From: Ewingella americana
Lineage (GTDB): Bacteria > Pseudomonadota > Gammaproteobacteria > Enterobacterales > Enterobacteriaceae
NCBI RefSeq assembly: GCF_006438725.1
Contig: NZ_RCZD01000001.1
Location: 1 to 64,000, forward strand
Reading direction: 5' to 3'
DNA: 64,000 nucleotides
Shown: piece by piece, positions 25,668 through 35,558 of the stretch
How the letters are laid out: the number at the start of each line of letters is the position of its first letter
Numbering within the stretch: the stretch's first letter is position 1
Made by a program: the position numbers and the translations under genes
Notes under the pieces: generated by a model
Told to the model about the DNA's origin: nothing
The model's input: only the letters and a program-made list of their open reading frames with translations
The model's database searches: none

Positions 25668-26348
25668 TTAGCGGCGGTTACGCACCAGTTGGTAACGACG
25701 GGTGAGATACTCCACCGGTGCGCTCCAGATATGCACCAAACGGCAGAACGGGAACAGCAGGAACAACGTCATGCCGAGCACCAGATGGACGCGGAAGATA
25801 AAGGCCACCCCCTCGAGATGTGCAGCCGCACCGCCGTGGAAAGTCACCACCGATTGTGCCCAACCCACCAGTTTCATCATTTCGCTGCCGTCCATATGCT
25901 GAGCGGAGAACGGAATGGTGCTGAGTCCCAGCGCACACTGAATCACCAGCAATGCGATGATCATGATGTCTCCGAAACTGGAGGTCGCCCGCACGCGGTC
26001 GTTACTCAGACGGCGCCACAGCAACATGCCGCCGCCAATCAGCGTCATCACACCGCAGGCACCGCCCGCCCACATCGCCATTTGCTGTTTCACCGGCACC
26101 GGCAGGAAGGATTCATACATCCAGTGTGGCGTCAGCATCCCGAAGGCGTGACCAGCGAAAATACCAAGAATACCGACGTGGAACAGCGGCGAGGCGATGC
26201 GCAGGATCTTTTTCTCCATAATCTGGCTGGAACCGGCGCGCCAGCTGTACTGGCCGTAGTCATAACGCAGCCAGCTGCCGACCAGGAATACCGTGCCGCA
26301 CAGGTACGGGTAAATATTGAAGAAGAAGTTGTTGAGGAAGTCAGTCAT
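25668..26348 (-). CDS. narI: Respiratory nitrate reductase gamma subunit
   Basis: A 226-residue membrane cytochrome b with five spans that anchors NarGH, oxidises quinol on the periplasmic side and passes electrons through two hemes b to NarH. It starts [42 protein letters not shown] as in E. coli; heme-ligating His appear in [26 protein letters not shown] and FRVHLVLGM. Its ATG overlaps the narJ stop by 4 bases. Last gene of narGHJI. Confidence 0.97.
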   Translation of the reverse strand: MTDFLNNFFFNIYPYLCGTVFLVGSWLRYDYGQYSWRAGSSQIMEKKILRIASPLFHVGILGIFAGHAFGMLTPHWMYESFLPVPVKQQMAMWAGGACGVMTLIGGGMLLWRRLSNDRVRATSSFGDIMIIALLVIQCALGLSTIPFSAQHMDGSEMMKLVGWAQSVVTFHGGAAAHLEGVAFIFRVHLVLGMTLFLLFPFCRLVHIWSAPVEYLTRRYQLVRNRR

Positions 26349-27067
26349 TTGCGTGGTTCCCCCGCAGGTGTGTCATCAAGGTTCAGATACTGTGGCGCAA
26401 CCGCACCCGCGAAGCGTTTCTGGTGCGCGGCTTCATCACCGCTCGCACAACTCTGCTCGCCGAGGAACTTAATCTGCTCCTCTTCCCATACCGCATCGAG
26501 CGCGGCGGGTGTGTCATCACGCGCTTCTTGTTTGATACTGTCACGCACGGTTTGCGTAGCGATATTCGCACCGGACAGCGCCAGCAGCAGATCAAACAGT
26601 TCGGCGTAATGGCTATTGCGTTCCTGTAAACGGGCACTGAGCAAAGCCAGGATTGGCGCGATATCGTTCAGACCACTACAGGCTTCAGCCCGGCTGAGCG
26701 TAGATAAATATTCCAGGTAGAGCGGCAGATAGTCCGGCAATTCGCGACTGTCGATCTCCAGACCGGCAGCGCGGTACTGGTCGAGTAAATCGACCATCGC
26801 CTGGCCGCGATCCCGTGATTCACCATGCACATGTTCAAACAGCAGCAGCGACGTCGCGCGGCCACGGTCAAACAGGCCGGTGTACGCCGACTGCGCGTCG
26901 AGCAGTTCCTGCTGGCAGAAATCGGCCACATACAGCGCCAGATCCAGGCGCTGTTCTGTCGTCAATTCTTCCGACTCATCAATGGCTTCCAACAGGTCAT
27001 TCTGGTGATCCCACAGCAACTCGCCAGGGTAATCGAGCAGCAAACCCAGGATGCGTAAACTGTTCAT
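26345..27067 (-). CDS. narJ: Nitrate reductase assembly chaperone
   Basis: A 240-residue TorD-type chaperone that binds the NarG N-terminus and is needed for molybdenum-cofactor insertion; it is not part of the final enzyme. [40 protein letters not shown] and [11 protein letters not shown] match E. coli NarJ. Coupled to narH (one-base overlap) and narI (four-base overlap). Confidence 0.96.
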   Translation of the reverse strand: MNSLRILGLLLDYPGELLWDHQNDLLEAIDESEELTTEQRLDLALYVADFCQQELLDAQSAYTGLFDRGRATSLLLFEHVHGESRDRGQAMVDLLDQYRAAGLEIDSRELPDYLPLYLEYLSTLSRAEACSGLNDIAPILALLSARLQERNSHYAELFDLLLALSGANIATQTVRDSIKQEARDDTPAALDAVWEEEQIKFLGEQSCASGDEAAHQKRFAGAVAPQYLNLDDTPAGEPRK

Positions 27068-28602
27068 TAGCCTTTCCTTTCTGTTTTCGCGCCGATGTCG
27101 ATGGCATCGATACGTTTACTGTTGAACAGATTGAATTTGGTGTCGCTGCCGTGGCAGCCGTCGCCAAAGCTGAAACCGCAGCCTTTAGCTTCCGGGAAGG
27201 CTTCACGCGCCTGTTCACGGTGGCTGGAAGGCACCACGAAACGGTCTTCGTAGTTGGCAATCGCCAGATAGCGGTACATCTCCTGCGCCTGGGCTTCGCT
27301 CAAACCGACTTGCTCCAGCGCGCTGGTATCCAGCACGCCATCGACCGTTTCAGCACGTTTGAAATGACGCATCGCCAGCATGCGTTTCAGTGCCCGCAGC
27401 ACCGGCTCCGGGTCACCCGCAGTCAGCAGGTTCGCCAGATATTGCACCGGAATGCGCAGGCTTTCGACGTCAGGCAGTACGCCGGTGTGCGGCAATGCGC
27501 CCGCGTCGGCGGCGGACTGAATCGGAGACAGCGGCGGCACGTACCAGACCATCGGCAGCGTGCGGTATTCCGGGTGCAGCGGCAGCGCCAGCTTCCACTC
27601 AATCGCCATTTTGTAGACTGGCGACTGACGGGCGGCGTCCATCACGGACAGGGGAATACCGTCGATTTCCGCCTGAGCAATCACTTGCGGGTCATTCGGA
27701 TTGAGGAAAATGCTCATCTGGCTTTCGTACAGGTCTTTCTCGTTTTCTACTGAAGCGGCCTGTTCGATGCGATCGGCGTCATACAGCACCACGCCGAGAT
27801 AACGGATACGGCCCACGCAGGTCTCGGAGCAGACGGTCGGCTGGCCGGCTTCGATACGCGGATAACAGAAAATGCATTTTTCTGATTTGCCGCTTTTCCA
27901 GTTGAAGTAGATTTTTTTGTACGGGCAGCCGGTCAGGCACATGCGCCAGCCGCGGCATTTGTCCTGATCGATCAGCACAATGCCGTCTTCGCCGCGTTTA
28001 TAAATCGCGCCGCTCGGACAGGTCGCCACACAGGCCGGATTCAGGCAGTGTTCGCACAGACGTGGCAGGTAGGCCATGAAAGTGTTTTCGAATTCGCCGT
28101 ACATCTCTTTTTGCATATTGGCAAAGTTCTGGTCAGCGGAACGTTTGCTGAACTCCGTACCCAGATCGTCTTCCCAGTTCGGGCCGCCGACGATTTTGTT
28201 CATGCGTTTGCCGGTCAGCAGCGAGCGCGGACGGGCCACGGGCTGATGTTTGCCCTCTTTCGCGGTGTGCAGATGCTGGTAGTCAAAATCAAACGGCTCA
28301 TAGTAATCGTCGATTTCCGGCATGTGCGGATTGGCGAAGATTTTATGCAGCAGGTTGACTTTGTTACCCATGCGCGGCTGCAGTTTGCCGTTGATTTTGC
28401 GGATCCAGCCGCCCTTCCATTTTTGCTGATTTTCCCAGTCGGTCGGATAGCCCAGACCCGGTTTGGTTTCCACGTTGTTAAACCACGCGTACTCCATCCC
28501 TTCGCGGCTGGTCCAGACGTTTTTACAGGTCACGGAACAGGTGTGGCAGCCAATGCATTTGTCGAGATTCAGCACCATGCCGACTTGTGAACGAATTTTC
28601 AT
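27067..28602 (-). CDS. narH: Respiratory nitrate reductase beta subunit
   Basis: A 511-residue iron-sulfur protein carrying one 3Fe-4S and three 4Fe-4S clusters. Cys motifs are visible as CIGCHTCSVTC near residue 16, CEHCLNPACVATCP, CRGWRMCLTGCPYKK (Trp in place of one Cys, as expected for the 3Fe-4S cluster) and CIFCYPRIEAGQPTVCSETC. It passes electrons from NarI to NarG at the inner face of the membrane. Overlaps narG by 4 bases. Confidence 0.97.
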   Translation of the reverse strand: MKIRSQVGMVLNLDKCIGCHTCSVTCKNVWTSREGMEYAWFNNVETKPGLGYPTDWENQQKWKGGWIRKINGKLQPRMGNKVNLLHKIFANPHMPEIDDYYEPFDFDYQHLHTAKEGKHQPVARPRSLLTGKRMNKIVGGPNWEDDLGTEFSKRSADQNFANMQKEMYGEFENTFMAYLPRLCEHCLNPACVATCPSGAIYKRGEDGIVLIDQDKCRGWRMCLTGCPYKKIYFNWKSGKSEKCIFCYPRIEAGQPTVCSETCVGRIRYLGVVLYDADRIEQAASVENEKDLYESQMSIFLNPNDPQVIAQAEIDGIPLSVMDAARQSPVYKMAIEWKLALPLHPEYRTLPMVWYVPPLSPIQSAADAGALPHTGVLPDVESLRIPVQYLANLLTAGDPEPVLRALKRMLAMRHFKRAETVDGVLDTSALEQVGLSEAQAQEMYRYLAIANYEDRFVVPSSHREQAREAFPEAKGCGFSFGDGCHGSDTKFNLFNSKRIDAIDIGAKTERKG

Positions 28603-31600
28603 TTGGCTTTCTCCTGTACTTTTTTAGGGAGGACTGCGGCCTGCACGTAGTCGTTGCCTTCATCGTCCAACCAGTCGATACGGTTCATTTTGCGCACAAT
28701 CACGAACTCATCGCGGTTGGAACCCACGGTGCCGTAATAGTTGAAACCGTAAGAGAGCTGCGCATAGCCGCCGATCATGTGGGTCGGTTTCGGGCAGACG
28801 CGGGTCACGGAGTTGTGAATACCGCCGCGCTGCTGGCTGATTTCAGAGCCCGGAATGTTCACGATGCGTTCCTGCGCGTGATACATCATGGTCATCCCCG
28901 CCGGTACGCGCTGGCTGACCACCGCACGGGCGCTCAGTGAACCGTTGGCATTGAAGGCTTCGATCCAGTCGTTGTCTTCGATGCCCAGACGGGTGGCATC
29001 CTCTTCACTCAGCCAGACAATCGGGCCGCCGCGACCTAAGGTCAGCATCAGCAGGTTGTCACTGTAAGTAGAGTGAATGCCCCATTTCTGGTGCGGCGTC
29101 AGGAAGTTCAGCGCCATCTCTGGGTTGCCGTTCGGCTTGGCGTTGAGCAACGGCTGCGCAGCGCGGGTGTCAATTGGCGGACGGTAAACCAGCAGGCTTT
29201 CACCGAAGGCACGCATCCACGCGTGATCCTGATAAAGCTGCTGACGGCCGGACAGCGTGCGCCATGGGATCAGCTCATGCACGTTGGTGTAACAGGCGTT
29301 ATAAGAGACGTGCTCGTCTTCCAGCCCTGACCAGGTCGGGCTGGAGATGATTTTGCGCGGCTGGGCCTGAATATCGCGGAAGCGGATTTTCTCGTCTTCT
29401 TTATTCAGTGCCAGATGCGTATGGTCGCGGCCAGTGTTGGCACTGAGCGCCGCCCAGGCTTTCACGGCAACCTGACCGTTGGTTTCCGGTGCTAATGTCA
29501 GAATCACTTCGGCGGCGTCGATGGCGGTGTCGATATTTGGACGCCCCTTCGCTGCGCCATCCAGCTTGGTGTAATTCAGCTTTTTGAGCAGTTCGACTTC
29601 ACTGTCAGTATTCCAGCTAATGCCTTTTCCGCCGTTGCCGAGTTTTTCCAGCAGCGGACCGACGGACGTAAAACGCTCGTAAGTATTCGGGTAATCGCGC
29701 TCTACCACCATCAGATGGGGTGCCGTCACACCCGGAATCAGCTCACATTGGCCTTTTTTCCAGTCTTCCACGCCAAATGGCTGGGCCATTTCAGCGGCGG
29801 AATCGTGCTGAATCGGCAAAGTCACCAGATCGGTTTCTAAGCCCAGATGGCCGACGCAGACGCGGGAGAACTCTTTGGCGATGCCTTTGTAGATTTCCCA
29901 GTCGCTTTTTGAATCCCACGCCGGGTCAACGGCGGCGGACAGCGGGTGAATAAACGGATGCATATCCGAGGTATTCATGTCGTCTTTTTCGTACCAGGTC
30001 GCGGTTGGCAACACGATGTCAGAATAGAGACAGGTGCTGGACATACGGAAGTCGAGCGTCACCACCAGATCCAGTTTGCCTTCGCCGCCCTGTGCCTGCC
30101 ATTCCACCTCTTCCGGCATGATGCCACCCTGCACGCCGAGATCTTCTCCCTGAATACCGTGTTCGGTACCCAGCAGATATTTCAGCATGTATTCGTGGCC
30201 TTTACCGGAGGAGCCCAGCAGGTTGGAGCGCCATACAAACAGGTTGCGCGGGAAGTTTTGCGGGTTATCCGGCTGCTCTGCGGCAAAGCGCAGACTGCCA
30301 TCTTTCAGGCTGTCGACCGCGAATTCCTGCGTCGTTTTCCCGGCCTGTTTGGCCATTTCGGCCAGATTCAGCGGGTTGACGTTGAGCTGCGGTGCAGAAG
30401 GCAACCACCCCATGCGTTCAGCACGCACGTTGAAGTCGATCATGCTGCCGGTGAACTGGGATTTATCCGCCAGCGGTGACAGCAGTTCCTGCGGCGCAAC
30501 GGTTTCATAGCGCCACTGGCTGGAGTGGTTATAGAAGAACGAAGTGCTGTTCATATGACGCGGTGGGCGCTGCCAGTCGAGGCCGAAGGCCAGTGGCTGC
30601 CAGCCGGTTTGTGGACGCAGTTTTTCCTGGCCGACATAGTGTGCCCAGCCGCCGCCGCTCTGACCGACGCAGCCGCAGAAGACCAGCATATTGATCAGGC
30701 CACGGTAGTTCATGTCCATGTGATACCAGTGGTTCATACCGGCACCGACGATGATCATCGAACGACCATGGGTTTTGTTGGCGTTATCCGCGAATTCAGT
30801 CGCGATACGCACGATGTTTTGCTGTGAAACCCCGGTGATCAGCTCCGCCCAGGCCGGGCTGTAGGCTTTCACTTCGTCAAAGGTTTTAGCGCAGTTTTCG
30901 TCATTCAGACCGCGCTCGACGCCATAGTTGGCGAGGGTCAGGTCGTAGACGCTGGCGACCAGCGCGGTGCTGCCGTCAGCCAGTTGCAGGCGTTTCACCG
31001 GCAGTTTGTGCAGCAATACTTCTTCCAGCGCGACGCTGTTGAAGTGCTCGCTGACCGCGCCACCAAAGTAGGGGAAACCGACGTTAACCACGTCGTCGTG
31101 CTTATCCATCAGGCTCAGCGTCAGGCTGACTTCCTGCTGATCTTTGCCTTCGCGGGCTTCCAGATTCCACTGGCCCTTCTGGCCCCAGCGGTAACCGATG
31201 GAACCGAGCGGCGAGACCAGTTCGCCAGTGGTTTCATCGATAGCGATGGTTTTCCACTGCGGGTTATTTTCCTGACCCAGGTTATCCACCAGATCAGACG
31301 CACGCAGCATACGGCCTGCGGCGTAGTGGCCTTCTTCTCGTTCTTCGAGCATCACCAGCATCGGCATATCGGTGTAACGGCGCACGTAGTCGGTGAAATA
31401 TTGGCTCGGGTTATCGAGGTGGAAGGACTTGAGGATCACATGCCCCATCGCCAGCGCCAGTGCGCTGTCGGTGCCCTGCTTCGGCGCTAGCCAGTGGTCG
31501 CACAGTTTGGCGACTTCAGCATAGTCCGGCGTGATGGCAACCGTTTTGGTGCCTTTGTAACGCACTTCGGTGAAGAAGTGGGCGTCCGGGGTACGGGTCT

Positions 31601-32375
31601 GCGGAACGTTGGAACCCCAGGCGATGATGTAGGAAGAGTTATACCAGTCGGCGGATTCCGGCACGTCGGTCTGCTCACCCCAGGTCATCGGCGAGGCCGG
31701 TGGCAGGTCACAGTACCAGTCGTAGAAGCTCAGGCAAACGCCGCCAATCAGCGAGAGATAACGCGCCCCGGCGGCATATGAGACCATCGACATGGCCGGA
31801 ATTGGCGAGAAGCCGATGATGCGGTCCGGGCCGAAGGTTTTGGCAGTGTAGACGTTAGCAGCCGCAATCAGCTCATTCACTTCCTGCCAGCTTGAACGCA
31901 CAAAACCGCCGCGTCCGCGTGCGGTTTTATATTGTTTGGCTTTTTCTGGCTGGCTGATAATCGAGCCCCAGGCATCCACCGGATCGCTGAATTGCAGCCT
32001 GGCTTCGCGCCACAGCTGAATCAGCTTCTTACGCATCAGCGGATATTTCAGGCGGTTGGCGCTGTAAAGATACCAGGAGTAGCTTGCGCCACGCGGGCAG
32101 CCGCGCGGTTCATGGTTCGGCAAATCAGGGCGGGTGCGCGGATAGTCAGTTTGCTGGGTTTCCCAGGTGACCAGGCCATTCTTGACGTAGATTTTCCAGC
32201 TACAGGAGCCGGTGCAGTTAACGCCATGGGTGGAACGCACCACTTTGTCATGCTGCCAGCGGCTGCGATAACCGTCTTCCCAGTCACGATTGGTATTCAG
32301 CGTCTGGCCGTGGCCGTCGGCAAAGGGTTCAGCTAAGGTTTTAAAATAGCGAAACCGGTCAAGAAACTTGCTCAT
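28599..32375 (-). CDS. narG: Respiratory nitrate reductase alpha (catalytic) subunit
   Basis: A 1258-residue molybdo-bis-MGD enzyme that reduces nitrate to nitrite in the cytoplasm. The N-terminal FS0 cluster ligands are His50, Cys54, Cys58 (STHGVNCTGSC) and Cys93 (EPRGCPRGAS). The Asp that binds molybdenum is in SFYDWYCDLPPASP near residue 223. The N-terminal SKFLDRFRYFK segment is the vestigial Tat motif read by NarJ. First gene of narGHJI. An FNR box lies at 32498-32511, a fitting distance for an anaerobically activated promoter. Confidence 0.98.
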   Translation of the reverse strand: MSKFLDRFRYFKTLAEPFADGHGQTLNTNRDWEDGYRSRWQHDKVVRSTHGVNCTGSCSWKIYVKNGLVTWETQQTDYPRTRPDLPNHEPRGCPRGASYSWYLYSANRLKYPLMRKKLIQLWREARLQFSDPVDAWGSIISQPEKAKQYKTARGRGGFVRSSWQEVNELIAAANVYTAKTFGPDRIIGFSPIPAMSMVSYAAGARYLSLIGGVCLSFYDWYCDLPPASPMTWGEQTDVPESADWYNSSYIIAWGSNVPQTRTPDAHFFTEVRYKGTKTVAITPDYAEVAKLCDHWLAPKQGTDSALALAMGHVILKSFHLDNPSQYFTDYVRRYTDMPMLVMLEEREEGHYAAGRMLRASDLVDNLGQENNPQWKTIAIDETTGELVSPLGSIGYRWGQKGQWNLEAREGKDQQEVSLTLSLMDKHDDVVNVGFPYFGGAVSEHFNSVALEEVLLHKLPVKRLQLADGSTALVASVYDLTLANYGVERGLNDENCAKTFDEVKAYSPAWAELITGVSQQNIVRIATEFADNANKTHGRSMIIVGAGMNHWYHMDMNYRGLINMLVFCGCVGQSGGGWAHYVGQEKLRPQTGWQPLAFGLDWQRPPRHMNSTSFFYNHSSQWRYETVAPQELLSPLADKSQFTGSMIDFNVRAERMGWLPSAPQLNVNPLNLAEMAKQAGKTTQEFAVDSLKDGSLRFAAEQPDNPQNFPRNLFVWRSNLLGSSGKGHEYMLKYLLGTEHGIQGEDLGVQGGIMPEEVEWQAQGGEGKLDLVVTLDFRMSSTCLYSDIVLPTATWYEKDDMNTSDMHPFIHPLSAAVDPAWDSKSDWEIYKGIAKEFSRVCVGHLGLETDLVTLPIQHDSAAEMAQPFGVEDWKKGQCELIPGVTAPHLMVVERDYPNTYERFTSVGPLLEKLGNGGKGISWNTDSEVELLKKLNYTKLDGAAKGRPNIDTAIDAAEVILTLAPETNGQVAVKAWAALSANTGRDHTHLALNKEDEKIRFRDIQAQPRKIISSPTWSGLEDEHVSYNACYTNVHELIPWRTLSGRQQLYQDHAWMRAFGESLLVYRPPIDTRAAQPLLNAKPNGNPEMALNFLTPHQKWGIHSTYSDNLLMLTLGRGGPIVWLSEEDATRLGIEDNDWIEAFNANGSLSARAVVSQRVPAGMTMMYHAQERIVNIPGSEISQQRGGIHNSVTRVCPKPTHMIGGYAQLSYGFNYYGTVGSNRDEFVIVRKMNRIDWLDDEGNDYVQAAVLPKKVQEKAK

Positions 32376-32703
32376 CCGGGACTCTCCTGTGCAGCCGCCT
32401 GAAGCGTACTGTCGTTATGGTGTAAAGCGGGGAATGTCGACATTGCTCTTGGTACTCAACGTAACTGCGAGGGTAATCAGTGCGGGGTAGCGGCTAATTG
32501 ATTGCGATCAACGTCACGCCGTTAGGTGAATTTTTATATAGCGCGAAATACTCCCAAGGGGGTAGCCAATGGATTTAGGATAACTTGTTGATTTTAAATA
32601 TTTATAACCTGTTTTATCTATATTGAAGGCGCGGGAGGGATAACAGAGGAAAATTGGAGGTATGGGTAAGAAAACGGCCTGTTTTCACACAGGCCATCCT
32701 GAT
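32376..32703 (-). promoter_or_regulatory. narGHJI promoter region with FNR box
   Basis: TTGATTGCGATCAA at 32498-32511 matches the FNR consensus TTGAT-N4-ATCAA exactly. Centred at -41.5 it predicts a start near 32463, with a weak -10 TACCCT on the minus strand at 32475-32470 and an 88-base leader. TACCCC-like heptamers nearby (in GGGGTAG at 32485-32491, and GGGGGTAGCC near 32550) could be NarL sites. The rest of the region shows no gene. Confidence 0.8.
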
Positions 32704-34401
32704 TCACAAAAAGGTTTTGGCTTTATTCAGCAATGAAGCTTTGGTGATCACGCCGAGCAGACGGCGGGTTTCGGCATTTTCCAGTACGGGCAGACGCTCC
32801 AGCGGCGAGTCACTGAACATCGCCCACGCCTGCTCATAACTGGCATCCTGATACAGGGTGGTAAACTCTTGTTCGATAAACGCCGTTATCGGCCCATCGG
32901 CCCTGAGGCTGCCGTCGATAATACCGCTGGCGAGGACGTTGGTCGGCACCACGCCGAGAAAACGCTCCTGCCGGTCCACCACATACACATAGCGGGTGCG
33001 CTGTTTCAGCCCTTCACTCACCACTTCGGCCAGGGTGGAATCCACCACCATTTTCGAACAGGGGGTGATAAGCGAAGCCACCGAGCTGTACTCAAACTCA
33101 TTTTTCGCCGCGAAGCGCGCATTGTGACGGGTCAGCACCGGGTAGGTTCCTCCGGCTTTCAACCTGGAAGCCACTACGTAGGAAATGGCAGTCGCCAGCA
33201 TCAGCGGGAACAGCAGCGAGCTGTTCAAGGTCATCTCAAAAGCCATCATGATCGACATCAACGGCGCATGGCTGGTTGCTGCCAGCAGCGCGCTCATCCC
33301 AATGGCGGCGTACAAACCCACCGGGCCGGGGTCAAACCCCAGCGATTGCAAAAACGTACACACCAGCGCCCCGCTCGCCGCGCCAATCAGCAATGATGGC
33401 GTAAACAACCCGCCCACCGCGCCGGAACCCACTGTAATGGCAGTGGCGACAATTTTCAGCACCAGCACTAACAGCAGCGACGTGTGCAAATTGCCGTCGT
33501 TGAGGATCAGGTCAATCACTTCAAAACCGTTGCCGAGCACCAGTGGCGACACCATCGCCACCAGCCCGACCGCCAGACCGCCCAGCCCAAGGCGCAGCGC
33601 GGGGTGGGATATCGGCTTCATCCACTGACGGACTTTATCGATAGACGCAATAAACAACGGCCCCAATGTGCCGGTTACCACGCCAATTGCCAGCACGGTG
33701 ACAATCGCCCCCGGTGACGGGCTGAACGTAGCTGAGGAGTAAAGATAGAGTGGTTCGTAGTCGGTGACAGAACGCACAGTGAGCACGGCCACCGACGCGG
33801 AAATAAACAGCGGAATCAGCCGCTGCACGGCGGTGACGCCAAAAGCGATCTCAGCCACGAACAGTGCCCCCGCAAAGGGCGCATGGTACACCGCCGCCAG
33901 CCCGCCTGCGGCGGCCATGGCAATCACGTCAGATTGATGCAGGCCAGGGAAGCGTGAAAAACGCCCGAGCAGGCTGCCGCTCAACGCCGACAGTTGCACC
34001 ATCGCCCCTTCGCGGCCAATAGACCCCCCGCTGGCGATGCTGGCGAGGGACGATGCCGCGCGCAGCAGCGTACTGCGCAGCGGAATGCCCGGCAGCCGCT
34101 GGTCAATGACGTCGAGGTAATCTGGCATTTTGCCGTGTTTGCGCTCCACGCTGATGGCCCACAGCAGAATGAAACCAGCAATAATGCCGCCTGCGGCGGT
34201 AATAAGCGGCCACACCATGCGCGGGTATTCGACGAAGGCTTTGGTGATATCGGTGCCGTCGGTGAACATCAGACCGTTAATACCGGAGATCGCCCCACGG
34301 AAACCGATGGTCACCAATGCGGCGATGATCCCGGCCGGAATGGCAATCAATAAGTTAATCCAGTCGCCCTTCTGCCAGGCATCAAGTGCTTTTAAAGTCA
34401 T
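32704..34401 (-). CDS. ClC-family chloride channel/antiporter with C-terminal CBS domains
   Basis: A 565-residue protein with about 18 membrane helices of the ClC fold. The selectivity-filter motifs are GSIGREGA (holding the gating Glu), a GGLAAVYHAPFAG stretch and GSGAVGGLFTPSLLIG. From about residue 440 two CBS domains follow (SLITPCSKMVVDSTLAEVV, ITAFIEQEFTTLYQDAS). It is longer than E. coli ClcA/ClcB, which lack CBS domains. It separates narG from narK, unlike E. coli where these adjoin, and has no obvious functional link to nitrate respiration. Confidence 0.9.
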   Translation of the reverse strand: MTLKALDAWQKGDWINLLIAIPAGIIAALVTIGFRGAISGINGLMFTDGTDITKAFVEYPRMVWPLITAAGGIIAGFILLWAISVERKHGKMPDYLDVIDQRLPGIPLRSTLLRAASSLASIASGGSIGREGAMVQLSALSGSLLGRFSRFPGLHQSDVIAMAAAGGLAAVYHAPFAGALFVAEIAFGVTAVQRLIPLFISASVAVLTVRSVTDYEPLYLYSSATFSPSPGAIVTVLAIGVVTGTLGPLFIASIDKVRQWMKPISHPALRLGLGGLAVGLVAMVSPLVLGNGFEVIDLILNDGNLHTSLLLVLVLKIVATAITVGSGAVGGLFTPSLLIGAASGALVCTFLQSLGFDPGPVGLYAAIGMSALLAATSHAPLMSIMMAFEMTLNSSLLFPLMLATAISYVVASRLKAGGTYPVLTRHNARFAAKNEFEYSSVASLITPCSKMVVDSTLAEVVSEGLKQRTRYVYVVDRQERFLGVVPTNVLASGIIDGSLRADGPITAFIEQEFTTLYQDASYEQAWAMFSDSPLERLPVLENAETRRLLGVITKASLLNKAKTFL

Positions 34402-34544
34402 GATTATTCCGTGAAGTCGTGATATCGCCCGGACCCGCAGAGTAACATTTTATGCGCGGTTGTCGCACCTGCTGACATGTCCAGTTCAGGCCATTTTGAT
34501 TTGCGCACCTAAGGCCTTAAAACCGTCACCATTTCGTCTCAATT

Positions 34545-34600
34545 TTGACCAGTCAGTCTAAATATCCATCACTAAACCGCTTTACTAAACCGGTTTACTT
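34545..34600 (+). promoter_or_regulatory. Tandem LacI-type operators before the amidotransferase-like gene
   Basis: TAAACCGGTTTA at 34587-34598 is a perfect palindrome and TAAACCGCTTTA at 34574-34585 a near copy; their centres are 13 bp apart. The core equals that of the operator at 5501-5514 upstream of the sugar ABC operon. A TTGACC just upstream may be the -35 of the promoter, placing both operators over the -10/start area, a repressing position. Confidence 0.6.
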
Positions 34601-34674
34601 TGTTATCACCTTGATACGGAAAGTTTGAAAACAATGATGTCCTCACCAGAGAATTCATTCAGGAGATGAGATCC

Positions 34675-35448
34675 ATGACTAAACGCGTTTTGTTGTTGGG
34701 TGAAAGTTGGGTCAGTTCCGCCACGCACTATAAGGGCTTCGACCAGTTCGGCAGCGTCACTTTCCATTTAGGCGCGGAGCCGTTGGTGAATGCGCTAAAA
34801 GGCAGTGAGTTTGAACTGACCTACATGCCCGCCCACGAAGTGGTAGAGAAAATGCCGTTTGATCTCGAAAGTCTTAAGGCTTACGACGCGATCATTTTGT
34901 CGGATATTGGTGCCAACTCGCTGTTACTGCCGCCTGCCGTCTGGCTGCACAGCAAACCCATGCCCAACCGGCTGAAACTGCTGCGCCAGTGGACCGAAGA
35001 AGGCGGTGGTCTGATGATGATTGGCGGTTACTTCTCGTTTCAGGGGATTGACGGCAAAGCACGCTGGCGCAATACGCCGGTCGAAGACGTCCTGCCGGTC
35101 ACCTGCCTGCCGTATGACGATCGTCTCGAAGTGCCGGAAGGTTTCTCCGCCCGCATCACCGGCGATAAAAATCACCCGATCCTGCAAGGGATCGAAGGGG
35201 AATGGCCGCTGCTGCTGGGGGCTAACGAAGTGTTGCTCAAAGAAGGGGCGCAGGTGCTCGCTACCCTGCCCGCCGACGAAGGCGGCCACCCGCTGCTGGT
35301 GACCGGCACTTATGGCAAAGGGCGTTCGGTCGCCTGGACGTCAGACATCGGACCGCACTGGGTCCCCGGCGAATTCATCGCCTGGCCGGGTTACGACCTG
35401 CTGTGGAAAAACTGTCTGCGCTGGCTGACGCGTCTGGATAATGTCTGA
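34675..35448 (+). CDS. Class I glutamine amidotransferase-like protein (GATase1_like)
   Basis: About 257 residues with a flavodoxin/GATase-like fold: KRVLLLGESWVSSATHYKGFDQFGS at the start, a YDAIILSDIGANSLLL strand-turn, EEGGGLMMIGGYFSFQG and a C-terminal GKGRSVAWTSDIGPHW. It resembles the uncharacterised amidotransferase-like family related to ThuA; a canonical Cys nucleophile in a GxCxG elbow is not seen (the elbow reads IGGYFSF), so true amidotransferase activity is doubtful. AGGAG at 34661-34665 lies 9 bases before ATG 34675 and directly abuts ATG 34666, so 34675 is preferred. It is single, and its operators match those of the sugar-ABC locus near 5.5 kb. Confidence 0.8.
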   Translation: MTKRVLLLGESWVSSATHYKGFDQFGSVTFHLGAEPLVNALKGSEFELTYMPAHEVVEKMPFDLESLKAYDAIILSDIGANSLLLPPAVWLHSKPMPNRLKLLRQWTEEGGGLMMIGGYFSFQGIDGKARWRNTPVEDVLPVTCLPYDDRLEVPEGFSARITGDKNHPILQGIEGEWPLLLGANEVLLKEGAQVLATLPADEGGHPLLVTGTYGKGRSVAWTSDIGPHWVPGEFIAWPGYDLLWKNCLRWLTRLDNV

Positions 35449-35507
35449 GTATCCTGACGTTATGAAAAGAGCAGGTTATGCAAAGAGTATAGTGCCGGCC
35501 ATTTTTG

Positions 35508-35536
35508 CTCCTCCCCCGGTAATGTTTGGGGGAGGA
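35508..35536. terminator. Hairpin between the amidotransferase-like gene and narK
   Basis: TCCTCCCCC and GGGGGAGGA form a GC-rich stem between the two convergent genes; on the minus strand it is followed by GCAAAAATGG and on the plus strand by AAACAGAAA, so a T tail is missing. A shared, possibly factor-assisted terminator. Confidence 0.45.
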
Positions 35537-35558
35537 AACAGAAAGACCCTATTGATGA

